Part shown: piece after piece, positions 27,076-36,776 of the stretch
How positions within the stretch are numbered: the first letter of the stretch is position 1
How the letters are laid out: each line of letters begins with the position of its first letter
Assembly: GCF_900098925.1 (NCBI RefSeq)
Contig: NZ_LT622352.1
Location: forward strand, 1 to 64,000
DNA length: 64,000 bases
Direction of reading: 5' to 3'
DNA from: Bacillus massiliglaciei
Lineage (GTDB): Bacteria; Bacillota; Bacilli; Bacillales; DSM-1321
The notes under the pieces: model-generated
The model's database searches: none
Told to the model about the DNA's origin: nothing
Seen by the model: the letters and a program-made list of their open reading frames with translations, nothing else
Program-made: the position numbers and the translations under genes

Positions 27076-27807
27076 TTGTCTAAGGAAGAAGAAGCGATTA
27101 TTTACCTTTGCGAAAAAACTAAATACCGATATGGTCATCGAAAAATCAAGGAGCTTTTAAAACGTGACTATCATATCAAATTGAACCGTAATACTGTTCA
27201 ACGAATCATGCAGAAATATCACCTTCAATGTAAAGTAAAACAAAAGAGAAGGTGGAAATCTCAAGGAGAATCTGTCGTTGTCGCGCCAAACTTATTACAG
27301 CGAGAGTTTCACGCAAGCAAACCTAACCATAAGTGGGTAACAGATATTACCTACATTCAATATGGGCCAGACACTTTATATTTATCAACGATCATGGACT
27401 TGTTTAATAATCAAATTGTTGCCTATAAACTTTATACTCATCAACAAATTCCTTTGGTGATTGATACCTTGAATGAAGCACTAGAAAAGCGAGGAAACCC
27501 TAAAGGAGTCATCATCCATTCAGATCAAGGAAGTGTCTATTCTTCTTATGCTTATCAGAATCGGATTAAAGAAAAGAATTTAGTTGGTAGTATGTCACGC
27601 AGGGGAAACTGTTGGGACAACGCAGTGATTGAGTCTTTCCACTCCAACCTTAAATCAGAAGAATTTCAGTTTGTTAAATTCCATTCTTTGTCGCTAGAAG
27701 AAGTAAAGGAACGTGTGGATCAATTTATGAGTTATTATAACGAAGAGCGTATCCAAGAAAAATTAGGCTACCACACACCAATAGAGTTTGGTGATATGGC
27801 AGCCTAA
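27076..27807 (+). CDS. IS3-family transposase OrfB (DDE integrase), copy 1
   Basis: The open frame continues upstream in the -1 frame from about 26956 (EIVLQLVQNLRKKYTVSAIL); the listed start is an internal TTG. The catalytic domain has the DDE triad in WVTDITYI, IHSDQGSVYSS and IESFHSNLKSEE, with the RGNCWDNA block typical of the family. It is probably made as an OrfAB fusion by frameshifting. The frame is intact. Confidence 0.93.
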   Translation: MSKEEEAIIYLCEKTKYRYGHRKIKELLKRDYHIKLNRNTVQRIMQKYHLQCKVKQKRRWKSQGESVVVAPNLLQREFHASKPNHKWVTDITYIQYGPDTLYLSTIMDLFNNQIVAYKLYTHQQIPLVIDTLNEALEKRGNPKGVIIHSDQGSVYSSYAYQNRIKEKNLVGSMSRRGNCWDNAVIESFHSNLKSEEFQFVKFHSLSLEEVKERVDQFMSYYNEERIQEKLGYHTPIEFGDMAA

Positions 27808-27906
27808 GAAGGTGTTTTATTACTGTCTCAAATGAATAGGTCAGTCTAACCACAGGTATTTTTTTATATACTTGAATTTCAAGATAAGGGGATTAGGTGA
27901 GATAAC

Positions 27907-29235
27907 ATGAGTAAGATTACATTTTCAGCTAAAGAGATCAAAGTACTTCAACAGAATCCAAATGTTCAACGTGTTAGTGAAAAAGCAATTACATATACTG
28001 ACACCTTTAAAAATAGATTTATGGATGAGTATTTGTCTGGTAAACTTCCGCGTCAGATTTTTATGGAGAACGGCTTTGATATTGAGATTATAGGACAAAG
28101 CAGAATAGAACAAGCAGCTTGTAGGTGGAAGAAGGCATATGAAAAGAATGGAGTAATTGGACTTACAGATTCAAGGAAAGTAAGTTCTGGCAGACCATTA
28201 AAACGAGAGCTTACCCCTTCTGAGGTGATCGAAAGACAAAAAGCACAAATTAAGTTACTTGAGGGACAGGTAGAACTATTAAAAAAGCTAGAAGTGACAG
28301 AAAGGAGGCTGCTAAAAGGAAGAGAAAATCTAGCCCCGAGTAAAGTATATCAGTTGATTTATGATACCATTGAACAGAATCGTTTTAAAGGAATGACCTC
28401 GTATTTCTGTCAGCTATTAGATGTATCTCGTTCGGGATATTATAGCTACTTAAAGGCATCCAGCAGCCGAGATGCAAGAGAACTATTAGACCTAGAGGCA
28501 AAAAAGATTATATTAAAGGCATTTAATCATCGAGGATATAAGAAAGGGTCACGTTCTATAAAAATGATACTGGAAAAGAACGATGGCATTATCTTTAGTC
28601 GTAAAAAGATACAGAGAATCATGAGGAAATATGGAATTGTCTGCCCACATAGAAAATCGAATCCTTACAAAAAGATCGCTAAAGCAACTAAGGAACATCA
28701 GGTCGTGCCAAATAAATTAAACAGAGAATTCAAGCAAGGAGTTCCTGGAAAGGTATTATTAACCGATATTACCTATTTGCCATATAACAGAAATTGTATG
28801 GCTTATTTGTCGACCGTAAAAGATGCATCCACTAACGAAATCTTAGCTTATCATGTTTCCGATCGTATTACTTTAGACATCGCAACTAAGACGATACAGA
28901 AATTAATGAACAACAAGAAAGTAACTCTACATTCAGAAGCCTTCATTCACTCAGATCAAGGAAGTCATTACACTAGCCCAAGGTATCAAAAGCTATTAAA
29001 CAAGTATGGTCTTGGTCAATCTATGTCTCGTAAAGGCAACTGTTGGGATAATGCTCCTCAGGAGTCATTCTTTGGTCATCTAAAAGATGATGTTGATTAT
29101 AAATCCGCTAAAACGTTGAAAGAATTGAAGGCAAAAATAAATCATTATATGGTTTACTATAACAATTATCGATATCAGTGGAACTTAAAAAAGATGACCC
29201 CTATTCAATACAGGAATCATCTTCTAGTTGCTTAA
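27907..29235 (+). CDS. IS3-family transposase, fused single frame (outer element)
   Basis: 442 residues in one frame. The N-terminal part (about 1-105) is an HTH domain, a coiled-coil segment follows (VIERQKAQIKLLEGQVELLKKL), and the rve/DDE domain has LLTDITYLPY, IHSDQGSHYTS and QESFFGHLKDD, with RKGNCWDNA. It differs from the nested element's proteins in sequence and organisation, so it is another IS3 subgroup. GGTGAGATAAC precedes the ATG weakly. The inner IS lies between the gene and its own left end, so the element may no longer be able to move. Confidence 0.92.
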   Translation: MSKITFSAKEIKVLQQNPNVQRVSEKAITYTDTFKNRFMDEYLSGKLPRQIFMENGFDIEIIGQSRIEQAACRWKKAYEKNGVIGLTDSRKVSSGRPLKRELTPSEVIERQKAQIKLLEGQVELLKKLEVTERRLLKGRENLAPSKVYQLIYDTIEQNRFKGMTSYFCQLLDVSRSGYYSYLKASSSRDARELLDLEAKKIILKAFNHRGYKKGSRSIKMILEKNDGIIFSRKKIQRIMRKYGIVCPHRKSNPYKKIAKATKEHQVVPNKLNREFKQGVPGKVLLTDITYLPYNRNCMAYLSTVKDASTNEILAYHVSDRITLDIATKTIQKLMNNKKVTLHSEAFIHSDQGSHYTSPRYQKLLNKYGLGQSMSRKGNCWDNAPQESFFGHLKDDVDYKSAKTLKELKAKINHYMVYYNNYRYQWNLKKMTPIQYRNHLLVA

Positions 29236-29313
29236 GCTCTTTTTTTATAGTGTCCTTGACATAGGTGCCTGTTTACATTGGGCGCTTTTTTTTTTGCAAT
29301 TTCCGCAGATTCT

Positions 29314-30750
29314 TCATTCAAATTTTTTCAAAACAGAAGGCAGACATTCGCTCAAATCGCTTGCGAGCATGCTGCTCATAGCTTTTTCTTCCTTCCACAG
29401 ATCGGCACAGGCACCGTGAAGATAAACTGCGTTCGCGACTGCTGATTTTACATCCTCACTGAACGATAGGAAGGCAAGAATCATGCCCGTCAGTGTATCA
29501 CCTGTCCCTCCCTTTGCAAGACCGGCATTCCCTGTCCGATTGACGATCAGATCACCGTCCGGAAAGGCGATGACAGTATTCCGTCCTTTCAAGACTAAAA
29601 TCACACCCTGTTTCTCCGCATATCGCGATGCTGCGTCCAGACGATTTTGCTGGATGGCCTGCACCGCTTCACCTGTGATCCGGCTGAACTCCCCGGGATG
29701 GGGTGTCACGATAACAGGGCTCTTCCGTTCCGGATAAGTCCGTCTTCTGATGGCTCCGGCATCCAGAACCAACGGAAGGTCGCTCCGAAGCAAATGGCTG
29801 ACTGCCCGTTCGATCAATTGTTCATCAGCCAAGCCCGGGCCGATGGCTGCCGCCCGAAAACCTTCTGGCAGGCTTCCTTCTGCAATCTGCTCCAGGCCGT
29901 CTTGCAGAAACGTACACTCCGGAACCCGGCCCGCAATAATGGAAGAGACAAACTTCGTTGTAGCCACCGTCATTTTTCCGATGCCGCTTCGCATGGCCCC
30001 AAGGCCAGCCAGCATCGCACTGCCGGGCATAGCATCCGTTCCGGCAATCAAAAGCCCATTCCCAAATGTTCCCTTATGCACATTCCCTGCCCGCTTCGGC
30101 ATAGAGGCCCTGACATCCTCTTCCTGCCAAACCCTCAAGCGTGAATCATGCGGCAGTCCAATATCGAGCACTATAGTCTCTCCATAAAAGTCAGCACTGT
30201 CTTCCAAGAAGGCTGATGGCTTATATCCATGCAGACAAAATGTCACATTGGCTCGAAACGCCTCATATGTCTTGCCATGATCCGCTGCAGTTCCTGTTGG
30301 CAGATCAACGGCCCACCTTCTGGCTTTCTGTGCATTCGCCCATTTGACCTCTCCCAGAACTTCCTCACGAAGCGGGAGTCTAGTTCCTGCCCCAAGCATC
30401 GCATCTATTATAATGGAATAGGCGTCTCTTTTTTCAGTTGCAGGCTCATATCCCAGACTTTTAAAATAGGACAGATGCTCTTCTGCTGCTTCAGTCACCG
30501 GAAGTCCAAGGGGAAAATAGAGATCTGTGCAATAGCCCGCCTGTTTTAAATATCGGGCGAGCACAATTCCATCACCGCCATTATTCCCCCTTCCTGCCAA
30601 AATCAAAATCCGCTCTTCTCGGCCAAGCTTCCTTACTATGGCATCAAACAAAGCCTTTCCCGCATTCTCCATCAATGTCACCGTACGCAGTCCTCGCTTC
30701 TCTGCCAGACTGTCCATCTCGGCGATATCCGCTTTTCGGTAAATATACAT
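29314..30750 (-). CDS. nnr: Bifunctional NAD(P)H-hydrate epimerase/dehydratase
   Basis: About 478 residues. An N-terminal YjeF epimerase domain (about 1-210) contains ILAGRGNNGGDGIVLARYL and IIDAMLGAGTRLPL. A C-terminal ribokinase-like dehydratase domain (about 225-478) has GNGLLIAGTDAMPGSAMLAG, VVTPHPGEFSR and the GNAGLAKGGTGDTLTGMI motif. It repairs hydrated NADH and NADPH. ATG 30750 follows AGGGAGAGAGGG; the 48-residue extension to 30894 crosses the terminator at 30880-30912 and is rejected. Downstream lies the IS nest. Confidence 0.93.
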   Translation of the reverse strand: MYIYRKADIAEMDSLAEKRGLRTVTLMENAGKALFDAIVRKLGREERILILAGRGNNGGDGIVLARYLKQAGYCTDLYFPLGLPVTEAAEEHLSYFKSLGYEPATEKRDAYSIIIDAMLGAGTRLPLREEVLGEVKWANAQKARRWAVDLPTGTAADHGKTYEAFRANVTFCLHGYKPSAFLEDSADFYGETIVLDIGLPHDSRLRVWQEEDVRASMPKRAGNVHKGTFGNGLLIAGTDAMPGSAMLAGLGAMRSGIGKMTVATTKFVSSIIAGRVPECTFLQDGLEQIAEGSLPEGFRAAAIGPGLADEQLIERAVSHLLRSDLPLVLDAGAIRRRTYPERKSPVIVTPHPGEFSRITGEAVQAIQQNRLDAASRYAEKQGVILVLKGRNTVIAFPDGDLIVNRTGNAGLAKGGTGDTLTGMILAFLSFSEDVKSAVANAVYLHGACADLWKEEKAMSSMLASDLSECLPSVLKKFE

Positions 30751-30879
30751 ACCCTCTCTCCCTTCAAATTCACGGTGTTTTTCTCTATTATAATACTGGT
30801 ATATGAAAATCGAAAACGGAATCACCCTTCGCTTATTTCCGAGGAAATACTTCATTATTCGATTTTCTTCCACATCAAA

Positions 30880-30914
30880 AAGGCCATCCGTCACAGGAGC
30901 AAGGATGGCCTTAC
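30880..30914 (-). terminator. Terminator of the signal peptidase gene
   Basis: AAGGCCATCC (30880-30889) pairs with GGATGGCCTT (30903-30912). On the minus strand TTTTGATG follows. Confidence 0.7.
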
Positions 30915-30917
30915 CTT

Positions 30918-31463
30918 CTATTTAATTAATTGAATGTCGTTCATCGGCCAATACAGAAATTCAGCCTGACCGGTTATTTTTTCTTTGGAAACGGTACCGA
31001 TCATTCTGCTGTCTAAACTATTTCTTCGATTGTCTCCCATTACAAAATATTCATTTTCAGGGACTGTTTCCGCTCCTGTATAATCCTCCAGTTTAAAATC
31101 TTCCGTTAGATTTTCTTGTCCATATTCTTTTTTTTCATTATCTAAGTACGGTTCTTCATATTTCTTTCCGTTAATATACAGAACGTCATCTTTGTATTCA
31201 ATATGATCCCCGGGCATGCCAATCACACGTTTAATATAATCCTTTTCTTTTGTTGCATGGAACACCACAATATCAAAGCGATCAATATCACTGCGTTTAC
31301 TGAGAATAATCTTATCTTCATCCTGTAATGTCGGCATCATGGATTCACCATCGACGACAATAGGCGAAAATAGATACATTCTGATCACGCAGGAGAATAG
31401 AACGGCCGTTATTATCGCTTTAGTCCAAGAAAAAAGTTCTTTTGCAGCCTTTGATTTTCCCAT
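30918..31463 (-). CDS. sip: Type I signal peptidase
   Basis: 181 residues with one N-terminal transmembrane helix (about 14-31), like SipS and SipT. The catalytic Ser is in VDGESMMPTL (about 41) and the general-base Lys in KDYIKRVIGMPGD (about 82); box E is present as YFVMGDNRRNSLDSR. It cleaves signal peptides on the outer face of the membrane. Single gene, ATG after GGAGTG; terminator at 30880-30912. Confidence 0.95.
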   Translation of the reverse strand: MGKSKAAKELFSWTKAIITAVLFSCVIRMYLFSPIVVDGESMMPTLQDEDKIILSKRSDIDRFDIVVFHATKEKDYIKRVIGMPGDHIEYKDDVLYINGKKYEEPYLDNEKKEYGQENLTEDFKLEDYTGAETVPENEYFVMGDNRRNSLDSRMIGTVSKEKITGQAEFLYWPMNDIQLIK

Positions 31464-31553
31464 CGATTCACTCCTATCGTTCCCGTTTATTCTTACTATA
31501 CAATGGTTCTTACATGGATGGAAATTTCAAGCAGGGCAGAATGCCAATAAAAA

Positions 31554-31580
31554 AGACAGACCTTCAGTTAGTCTGTCCCT
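31554..31580 (-). terminator. Terminator overlapping the 3' end of dacC
   Basis: GACAGAC (31556-31562) pairs with GTCTGTC (31572-31578). The minus-strand tail is TTTTTTATT. The stem includes the last codons and the stop. Confidence 0.7.
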
Positions 31581-33055
31581 GTCTGTTCTGCCAGCAGAAC
31601 TGCAATTTGATCCTGTACCTCTGTGATTCGGCTCTCTTCCAGAAAGTTGTTCAGCAGAATGGAAAAGATATACGTTTTCCCGTTCTTCCCTGTTACATAA
31701 CCTGAAAGGGTGCTTACCCCGGTCAATGTCCCCGTTTTTGCACGGGCATTTCCCTCAGCTTCCGTTCCTTTCATCCGATTCCGAAGCGTACCTCCGACAA
31801 ACTTTCCTTTTTCCCCAGCAATAGGCAGTGATTCTTCATAGGAGGAAAACCAAGTCTTATCCTGCACCTGAAATAATAGCTCTGACATTTGATTCGCTGT
31901 GACCAGGTTCATATGGGACATGCCGGAGCCATCTCGGATGTTCATGCTGTCCCGATGTAGGGAAAACGTCTTGAGTGTGTCATTCATCACTTCCAGGCCC
32001 TCTTCCCAGCTGCCTTCTCCGTGCTTGACTTTCCCCATTTCCTTTACAAGCACTTCTCCATGTCCGTTATTGCTCAATTTCATGAACGGCACCAGTAAAT
32101 CTGACAGAGGAATCGACTCATGCTCTGCCGCTTTCTTCGCATCATTCGGAGTGATGCCTGCCGACACGTTCCCTGCCAGGTGAATCCCTTGAGTTTTCAA
32201 TGATTTCACAAACATGGAGACAGTATAGTGGGAAGGATCGAGCACCGGCACCCGCTGCTTGACCCTATTTTGTGACAGCGGAATCGTTCCTGTCACATGA
32301 ATCGTATTTTCCAGCCGTTCCCGTTTGATTTCAATCGCTTCTTTTCCATCAGTATCAACCGTTTTTGCTTGATTGACCACTCTCATATAATCGTTCCTTG
32401 GAATCAGTTCAACTCTTGCTGCCGTTCCAGGTTTGTCTCCCGGACGAATATCAACCCGGACCGTACCGGCGTCATATTGTCCATCAGGTGAAAGTGTCAG
32501 CGCGGAAATCGGTGCCCCGTAAGCCTCCAGCTTATCTGCTTCCTGCAAATCTGCCGAGTGCAGCTGACCATCATACCAGCTGCTGTCACCGATAATATCT
32601 CCAGAAATGAACTGAATGCCGCGAATGCGAAGAACGCCGGCCAGTCGATCCAAATCCTGTTTTCTCAATGTCGGATCCCCTTTTCCCTTTATGTATACAT
32701 TTCCTTTCAAAAAGGGGCCGGCCTGAAGCCCATCCAAATAGATCTCTGTCTTGAAGCGAAATGTCTCACCGAGAACTTCCAAGGCGGAAGCCGCTGTCAA
32801 AAGTTTGAGATTGGAAGCCGGCCTAAGTCTCAAATCCCCATTATGGGTATAGAGAATCTTCCCTGTTTCCGCCTCGCGGATACTGACTCCCGCCAATGAG
32901 CCCTGTAATGAACCAGACCCCTCTATGATTTGATTGAGCTGACTTTTCAGCCCGGATTCCTGAGAGAAAATCTCTTTTCCCGGGGCCAGGAGAAGAATGA
33001 GGGCTAAAGTCCAGGAAAAAGAACGGCGGATACCTCTTTTCAATGCTGTCACCAC
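31568..33055 (-). CDS. dacC: D-alanyl-D-alanine carboxypeptidase/endopeptidase, PBP4a type
   Basis: 495 residues of the S13/PBP4 family, close in size to B. subtilis DacC. A signal peptide (FSWTLALILLLAPGKEIFSQ) precedes the mature enzyme. Active-site motifs are SNLK (about 82-85), SNNGHGE (SxN motif, about 325) and KTGTLTG (about 443). The long insertion between the first two motifs is characteristic of class C low-mass PBPs. It trims peptidoglycan stem peptides outside the cell. Start GTG or ATG at 33055, after a GGTGGTGAC region. Confidence 0.93.
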   Translation of the reverse strand: MVTALKRGIRRSFSWTLALILLLAPGKEIFSQESGLKSQLNQIIEGSGSLQGSLAGVSIREAETGKILYTHNGDLRLRPASNLKLLTAASALEVLGETFRFKTEIYLDGLQAGPFLKGNVYIKGKGDPTLRKQDLDRLAGVLRIRGIQFISGDIIGDSSWYDGQLHSADLQEADKLEAYGAPISALTLSPDGQYDAGTVRVDIRPGDKPGTAARVELIPRNDYMRVVNQAKTVDTDGKEAIEIKRERLENTIHVTGTIPLSQNRVKQRVPVLDPSHYTVSMFVKSLKTQGIHLAGNVSAGITPNDAKKAAEHESIPLSDLLVPFMKLSNNGHGEVLVKEMGKVKHGEGSWEEGLEVMNDTLKTFSLHRDSMNIRDGSGMSHMNLVTANQMSELLFQVQDKTWFSSYEESLPIAGEKGKFVGGTLRNRMKGTEAEGNARAKTGTLTGVSTLSGYVTGKNGKTYIFSILLNNFLEESRITEVQDQIAVLLAEQTGTD

Positions 33056-33260
33056 CTCATTTAACTGATTATTCTTAAATTAAAACATTTCATTGCTAAT
33101 TTCCTCCATCCATCCATTAACAATTTCGTTTTGCATCCGAAAATATACATAATAGAGAAACTAGGTCTTTCGGCCCTTCACCCCATTTTTGGGTCATACA
33201 TACCGTTTCAGCCAGCCTGAAGGGTAAGCCTGTCTCATACGTTAGAAAGGAGAAGTCATT

Positions 33261-35249
33261 ATGAAAAGTTTTTTATCATTTTGGACCAATTCCCTGCAAA
33301 AAAGAATACTGGTCCCTTTTTTATCTTTATTCCTTATTTCCTGCTTCCTATTAGGAATATTCGTTTATGAGTTCAGCCTGAAAGCCATCAAAGAGGATAT
33401 GTCTTCCTCCCTGAAAAACCAGGTGGAAAGTATCCATACAGCCTATGATTTGTATCTTGACAATATTTATTCCTCTTTCGATCTCGTAGCTAATCGAGAA
33501 GAATTGATCCAGAACTATGATAAAAACCCCGAGCAAATTGAAAAACTGTTTGAACAGTCCATCACAGATACCAGTATGCAGCGCATGTACTATGGAATTG
33601 AGAAAACAGGTGAGACTCTCATTATTCCGCATGTCGAACTTCCGGCTGATTTTGATCCGAGAGAAAGAGGCTGGTATCAGGATGCCATAAAGGAAAAAGG
33701 GAAACCGGTCTGGTCAGACCCCTATCCGGATGCTACATCTGGAGAGATGTTCCTGACCTTATCCAAAGCCTTATATAAGGGAGATACTCTAACCGGGGTT
33801 GTTGCTGTGGATCTTCCTGTTTCCGTCCTGTCAGAACAAAACCAAAAAGCCAATTTAGGTAAGACCGGCATCCCAATGGTCACCAATCTTGACGGGGTCA
33901 TTACGACCCATCCGGATGACAGCCTGATCGGCAAAAAGATTCCGGATGAAATCCTGAAGCAAATGAAAGGAACACAAGGCACTTTCGAAAATTCGTATGG
34001 CGGAACAGATCGATTATTCTCTTATTATCAAAATAAAGAAGGCGGTTTGATTGTCATCGGTATGATCAATGAAAGTGAGATCAGGGAAAGTGCGGAAGAT
34101 ATCGTCTTTCCAGTCCTCCTTGTCCTTGGCGCTGTTATTCTTTTGTCCATTGCCGTCTCTTATTGGATTTCACGGTCATTAACCCGGCCGATTAAAGAAT
34201 TGGAAGCCGCCTCTGAAAAATTGGCTGATGGTGATTTTTCCGCTTCCCTTACAAGTGACCGGACAGATGAATTAGGGAATTTATTCAATGCCTTCAGCCG
34301 AATGAGCCAGCAATTAAAGCATTCCCTTGTAAAGGTGGATGAAATATCTGAAAAAGTGCAGGAATCTTCCATGACTCTTGTAGCAAGCGCAGAAGAAAAC
34401 TCAGCCGCTTCCCTGCAAGTAGCTGCCACAATGGGACAGATTGCCTCGGGAGCCACAAGCCAGACGGAAAATATTCAAGAAAATGAATCCGATTTAAGCG
34501 AAATCGATAAGCAGGTCAGCCAGCTGTCTGTCAGTATCAGCGATATGCAAGAAGGATCTGACCAAATGTTCCATTCGTCTGAAAATGGCCGAAAAACAGT
34601 TCAATCGTTAAAAGAACAGTTCAATGAGACTGCGGGCATTGCCGGCAAAATGGGACACGCCGTCGATTCCCTGAATACTCGTTCTAATGAGATTAACGAA
34701 ATCGTCAATACAATTACAGAAATTGCCGGGCAAACCAACCTTCTTGCATTAAATGCAGCCATTGAAGCTGCACGTGCCGGAGAACATGGCAAAGGATTTG
34801 CCGTTGTTGCCGATGAAGTAAGAAAGCTTGCCGAACAAACCGAAAACTCGTCCAAGGAAATTGCTTCATTGATTCAAACCATGCAGACCGACACGTCCCA
34901 GACGGTTTCCTTAATTGATCAGGTCAACCGTCAAATTGACAATCAAGGAAGCTCTGTGACGAAAACGGAACATGCCTTTGAAGAAATTTCTTCAGTCATC
35001 GGCCAAACCTTCAGTAATTTTGAAGGAATTATCCGAACCTTAAAAGTAATCAATGGCAAAATTGAAAACACAAAGAATAATGCCTCCGAGCTCAGCTCCA
35101 TCAGCCAGGAAACTGCTGCCGGCACTCAAGAAGTATCTGCTTCCATGGAGCAGACCTCCGCTTCTATGGAGCAGCTTAACAAACTGGCCGGAGACCTGGA
35201 GAACTTCTCACAGGAATTACAGGCTGAATTGAAAAAATTCACCTTTTAA
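33261..35249 (+). CDS. Methyl-accepting chemotaxis protein with dCache sensor
   Basis: 662 residues. The N-terminal transmembrane helix (about 14-36) is followed by an extracellular double-Cache domain (about 38-280, with [22 protein letters not shown] and [15 protein letters not shown]). A second helix (about 283-305), HAMP (about 306-360) and a long cytoplasmic coiled coil follow, with the CheA/CheW-binding tip [20 protein letters not shown] (about 505-524). The Cache pattern suggests sensing of small ligands such as amino acids. ATG after AAAGGAGAAG. Together with motAB it indicates a motile organism. No sigma-D promoter is evident in the 205-base upstream gap. Confidence 0.94.
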   Translation: MKSFLSFWTNSLQKRILVPFLSLFLISCFLLGIFVYEFSLKAIKEDMSSSLKNQVESIHTAYDLYLDNIYSSFDLVANREELIQNYDKNPEQIEKLFEQSITDTSMQRMYYGIEKTGETLIIPHVELPADFDPRERGWYQDAIKEKGKPVWSDPYPDATSGEMFLTLSKALYKGDTLTGVVAVDLPVSVLSEQNQKANLGKTGIPMVTNLDGVITTHPDDSLIGKKIPDEILKQMKGTQGTFENSYGGTDRLFSYYQNKEGGLIVIGMINESEIRESAEDIVFPVLLVLGAVILLSIAVSYWISRSLTRPIKELEAASEKLADGDFSASLTSDRTDELGNLFNAFSRMSQQLKHSLVKVDEISEKVQESSMTLVASAEENSAASLQVAATMGQIASGATSQTENIQENESDLSEIDKQVSQLSVSISDMQEGSDQMFHSSENGRKTVQSLKEQFNETAGIAGKMGHAVDSLNTRSNEINEIVNTITEIAGQTNLLALNAAIEAARAGEHGKGFAVVADEVRKLAEQTENSSKEIASLIQTMQTDTSQTVSLIDQVNRQIDNQGSSVTKTEHAFEEISSVIGQTFSNFEGIIRTLKVINGKIENTKNNASELSSISQETAAGTQEVSASMEQTSASMEQLNKLAGDLENFSQELQAELKKFTF

Positions 35250-35405
35250 CCCGAAGAACATGGCCGTACGCTCTAGGTCATGTTCTTTCTTTATTTTTCT
35301 TACAAAAACAAAAACTTTCCGGCTGTATACTGTAAATGGGGAATTCCCTGTTAAAAAGAACGGACTGCAGGGTAAAGAATCATAATAGAACGTTCGGAGG
35401 GGGAT

Positions 35406-36479
35406 ATGATGTTTGAACCATTGTTAAAAGAATTAGTGAAAATCGACAGTTCCAGAAGAAAGGGAGCGAATCAGGCTGTAGAATTTTGCGCGGAATGGCT
35501 CCAAGAACAGGGCCTTTCGGTCAAAATACTCGAAAATAACGGCTGCCTCATGCTCGTAAGTGAAATCGGCTCAGGGAACAAAACGATTATTTTAAACGGT
35601 CATGTGGATGTAGTCAGCGGAACCCCTGATCAATTTTTCCCAGAAGTCATCGAAGGAAAGCTCTATGGACGCGGATCCGCTGATATGAAGGCCGGTGTCG
35701 CTGCCTTGATGTGCACGATGGCAAAGCTCAAAGATTTGGATCTTCACGCAAACATTCAGCTTCAAATCGTCTCGGATGAAGAAACTGGCGGCTTCAATTG
35801 CTCGGGCTATCTAGCCGAACAGGGGTATTTAGGTGATTTTGTTATTTGTGCAGAGCCCACCCAGCTGGGTATCGGCCTTCAGGCGAAAGGCGTGCTGCAG
35901 CTCGATCTTGAAATCGACGGCTCGCCTGCACATGGAAGCCGCCCTTGGGAAGGCATCAATGCCATAGAAAAAGCGTATGAAATCTATCAGGCCATTTTAC
36001 ACCTGCCCTTCACCAAGGAAAGCACCTCCCTCTATGCCGGTCCTTCTGTCAATCTGGCAAAAATCAAGGCCGGCGATGCATATAACAAGGTTCCCGACAA
36101 ATGCATGATCAGTCTTGATATCCGCTATCTTCCAGGCCAGTCGGCTGAAGATATTATAAGTGAGATTAAAGCAGTCATTGGGAATCAGCCTCTTCACCTC
36201 CATATGGCCAGCCAGCCGGTTCAGACAAAGGAAACAGACCCATTTATCACCATGCTGCGGTCGGCCATGAAAAAGAAAACCCAAAAGAAAGCCGCGATTT
36301 TTGGCCAGCATGGCTCGGCAGATACCGTCTATTTTGCCAAACATGGCATTTCTGCCATTGAATTCGGGCCAAGCGGCGGGAACTGGCACGGCAACCGGGA
36401 ATATGCAGATCTTGAAAGTTGCGCTCAATACATAGACATTCTTTCTGCATTCCTATCCGATTTTACGCCTGATTCTTAA
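35406..36479 (+). CDS. M20-family peptidase/deacylase (ArgE/DapE/ACY1-like)
   Basis: 357 residues. The metal-site motifs are LNGHVDVVSG (about 63-72), YGRGSADMKAG (about 93), SDEETGG (about 126-132) and VICAEPTQ, with a dimerisation lid domain in the middle and a final EFGPSGGNWHGNREYADL. It probably removes an acyl or peptide group from an amino acid; the exact substrate (N-acetylornithine, succinyl-diaminopimelate or other) cannot be read. ATG ATG after CGGAGGGGG leaves two starts one codon apart. Single gene with a strong terminator. Confidence 0.88.
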   Translation: MMFEPLLKELVKIDSSRRKGANQAVEFCAEWLQEQGLSVKILENNGCLMLVSEIGSGNKTIILNGHVDVVSGTPDQFFPEVIEGKLYGRGSADMKAGVAALMCTMAKLKDLDLHANIQLQIVSDEETGGFNCSGYLAEQGYLGDFVICAEPTQLGIGLQAKGVLQLDLEIDGSPAHGSRPWEGINAIEKAYEIYQAILHLPFTKESTSLYAGPSVNLAKIKAGDAYNKVPDKCMISLDIRYLPGQSAEDIISEIKAVIGNQPLHLHMASQPVQTKETDPFITMLRSAMKKKTQKKAAIFGQHGSADTVYFAKHGISAIEFGPSGGNWHGNREYADLESCAQYIDILSAFLSDFTPDS

Positions 36480-36497
36480 ATGGGGGTTTAAAAAGAA

Positions 36498-36553
36498 TTA
36501 TCTGCATCCTGATTGGCAGGAAAAACTGCCGATTGCGGATGCAGATTTTTTTC
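36498..36553 (+). terminator. Terminator of the M20 gene
   Basis: ATCTGCATCC (36500-36509) pairs with GGATGCAGAT (36537-36546), with an inner stem GGCAG/CTGCC, then seven or eight Ts. Confidence 0.9.
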
Positions 36554-36674
36554 CGGCCCTCTTTCCGTCTCGCTTTCTAGGTCTATCTCCCCCGCTGATT
36601 ACTAAATTTTTTGCCTCTCTCTACCTTTTTTCTTCAGCCTTTTCTCATACCCAAATTACACTTTTTTATTACAT

Positions 36675-36691
36675 TGTTATCCTTTTGTAAC
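36675..36691 (+). promoter_or_regulatory. WalR-type binding site
   Basis: TGTTAT-CCTTT-TGTAAC fits the WalR (YycF) consensus of two TGTWAH half sites five bases apart exactly. It lies 86 bases before the 3D-domain gene. A second pair of half sites, TGTTAC and TGTTAT, is at 36719-36737 with seven-base spacing. Confidence 0.72.
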
Positions 36692-36776
36692 ATAAATACC
36701 ATTCCATAGAAACATGATTGTTACATTAACCTGTTATTCTATGAACACGATTTAATAGTAAAGGAGACTATTACTT

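Larger units (their letters stand above)
26560..27848 (+). mobile_element. IS3-family insertion sequence, copy 1 (1289 bp)
   Basis: Ends TAGACTAACCTAAATTAATG and, reversed, TAGACTGACCTATTCATTTG form 25-bp imperfect inverted repeats. A 3-bp target duplication ACC flanks it (26557-26559 and 27849-27851). It carries overlapping orfA and orfB. As far as I can compare by eye, the sequence is identical to the copy at 51409-52697, so transposition is recent. Confidence 0.95.
26521..27866 (+). terminator. Palindrome at the left end of the outer IS, interrupted by the inner IS
   Basis: TACCTGTGGTTAAGACACTC, loop AAAAAA, then GAGTGTTTTAACC (26547-26559) resumes after the inner IS as ACCACAGGTATTTTTTT (27849-27864). 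Joined, it is a strong hairpin with a T-tail. It probably shielded the transposase gene from outside transcription. Confidence 0.7.
26519..29269 (+). mobile_element. IS3-family element with single-frame transposase, carrying a nested IS
   Basis: Imperfect terminal inverted repeats: left GGTACCTGTGG then TTAAGACACT (26519-26539), and right, reversed, GGCACCTATG then TCAAGGACACT (ending 29269); 15 of 21 positions match. Removing the nested copy (26560-27848 plus its 3-bp duplication) leaves about 1459 bp, a usual IS3 length, with one transposase frame at 27907-29235. I see no clear target duplication. The left end also forms a terminator-like palindrome, now split by the inner IS. Confidence 0.7.
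26496..29290 (+). terminator. Original terminator of the PNPOx gene, split by an IS
   Basis: AAAAAAGGCGCC (about 26496-26508) and GGGCGCTTTTTTTTTT (about 29279-29294) would form a terminator stem if the IS nest between them were removed. This suggests that the outer element landed in the loop. Confidence 0.5.

Noticed and set aside
33056..33260. c-di-GMP riboswitch or sigma-D promoter before the chemoreceptor gene
   Set aside because: Only a CCCTTCA/TGAAGGG dyad is present; neither the GEMM core nor a TAAA-N15-GCCGATAA pair is visible.
36498..36776. c-di-AMP (ydaO-type) riboswitch before the 3D-domain gene
   Set aside because: Such riboswitches often precede cell-wall hydrolase genes, but the conserved core blocks are absent.
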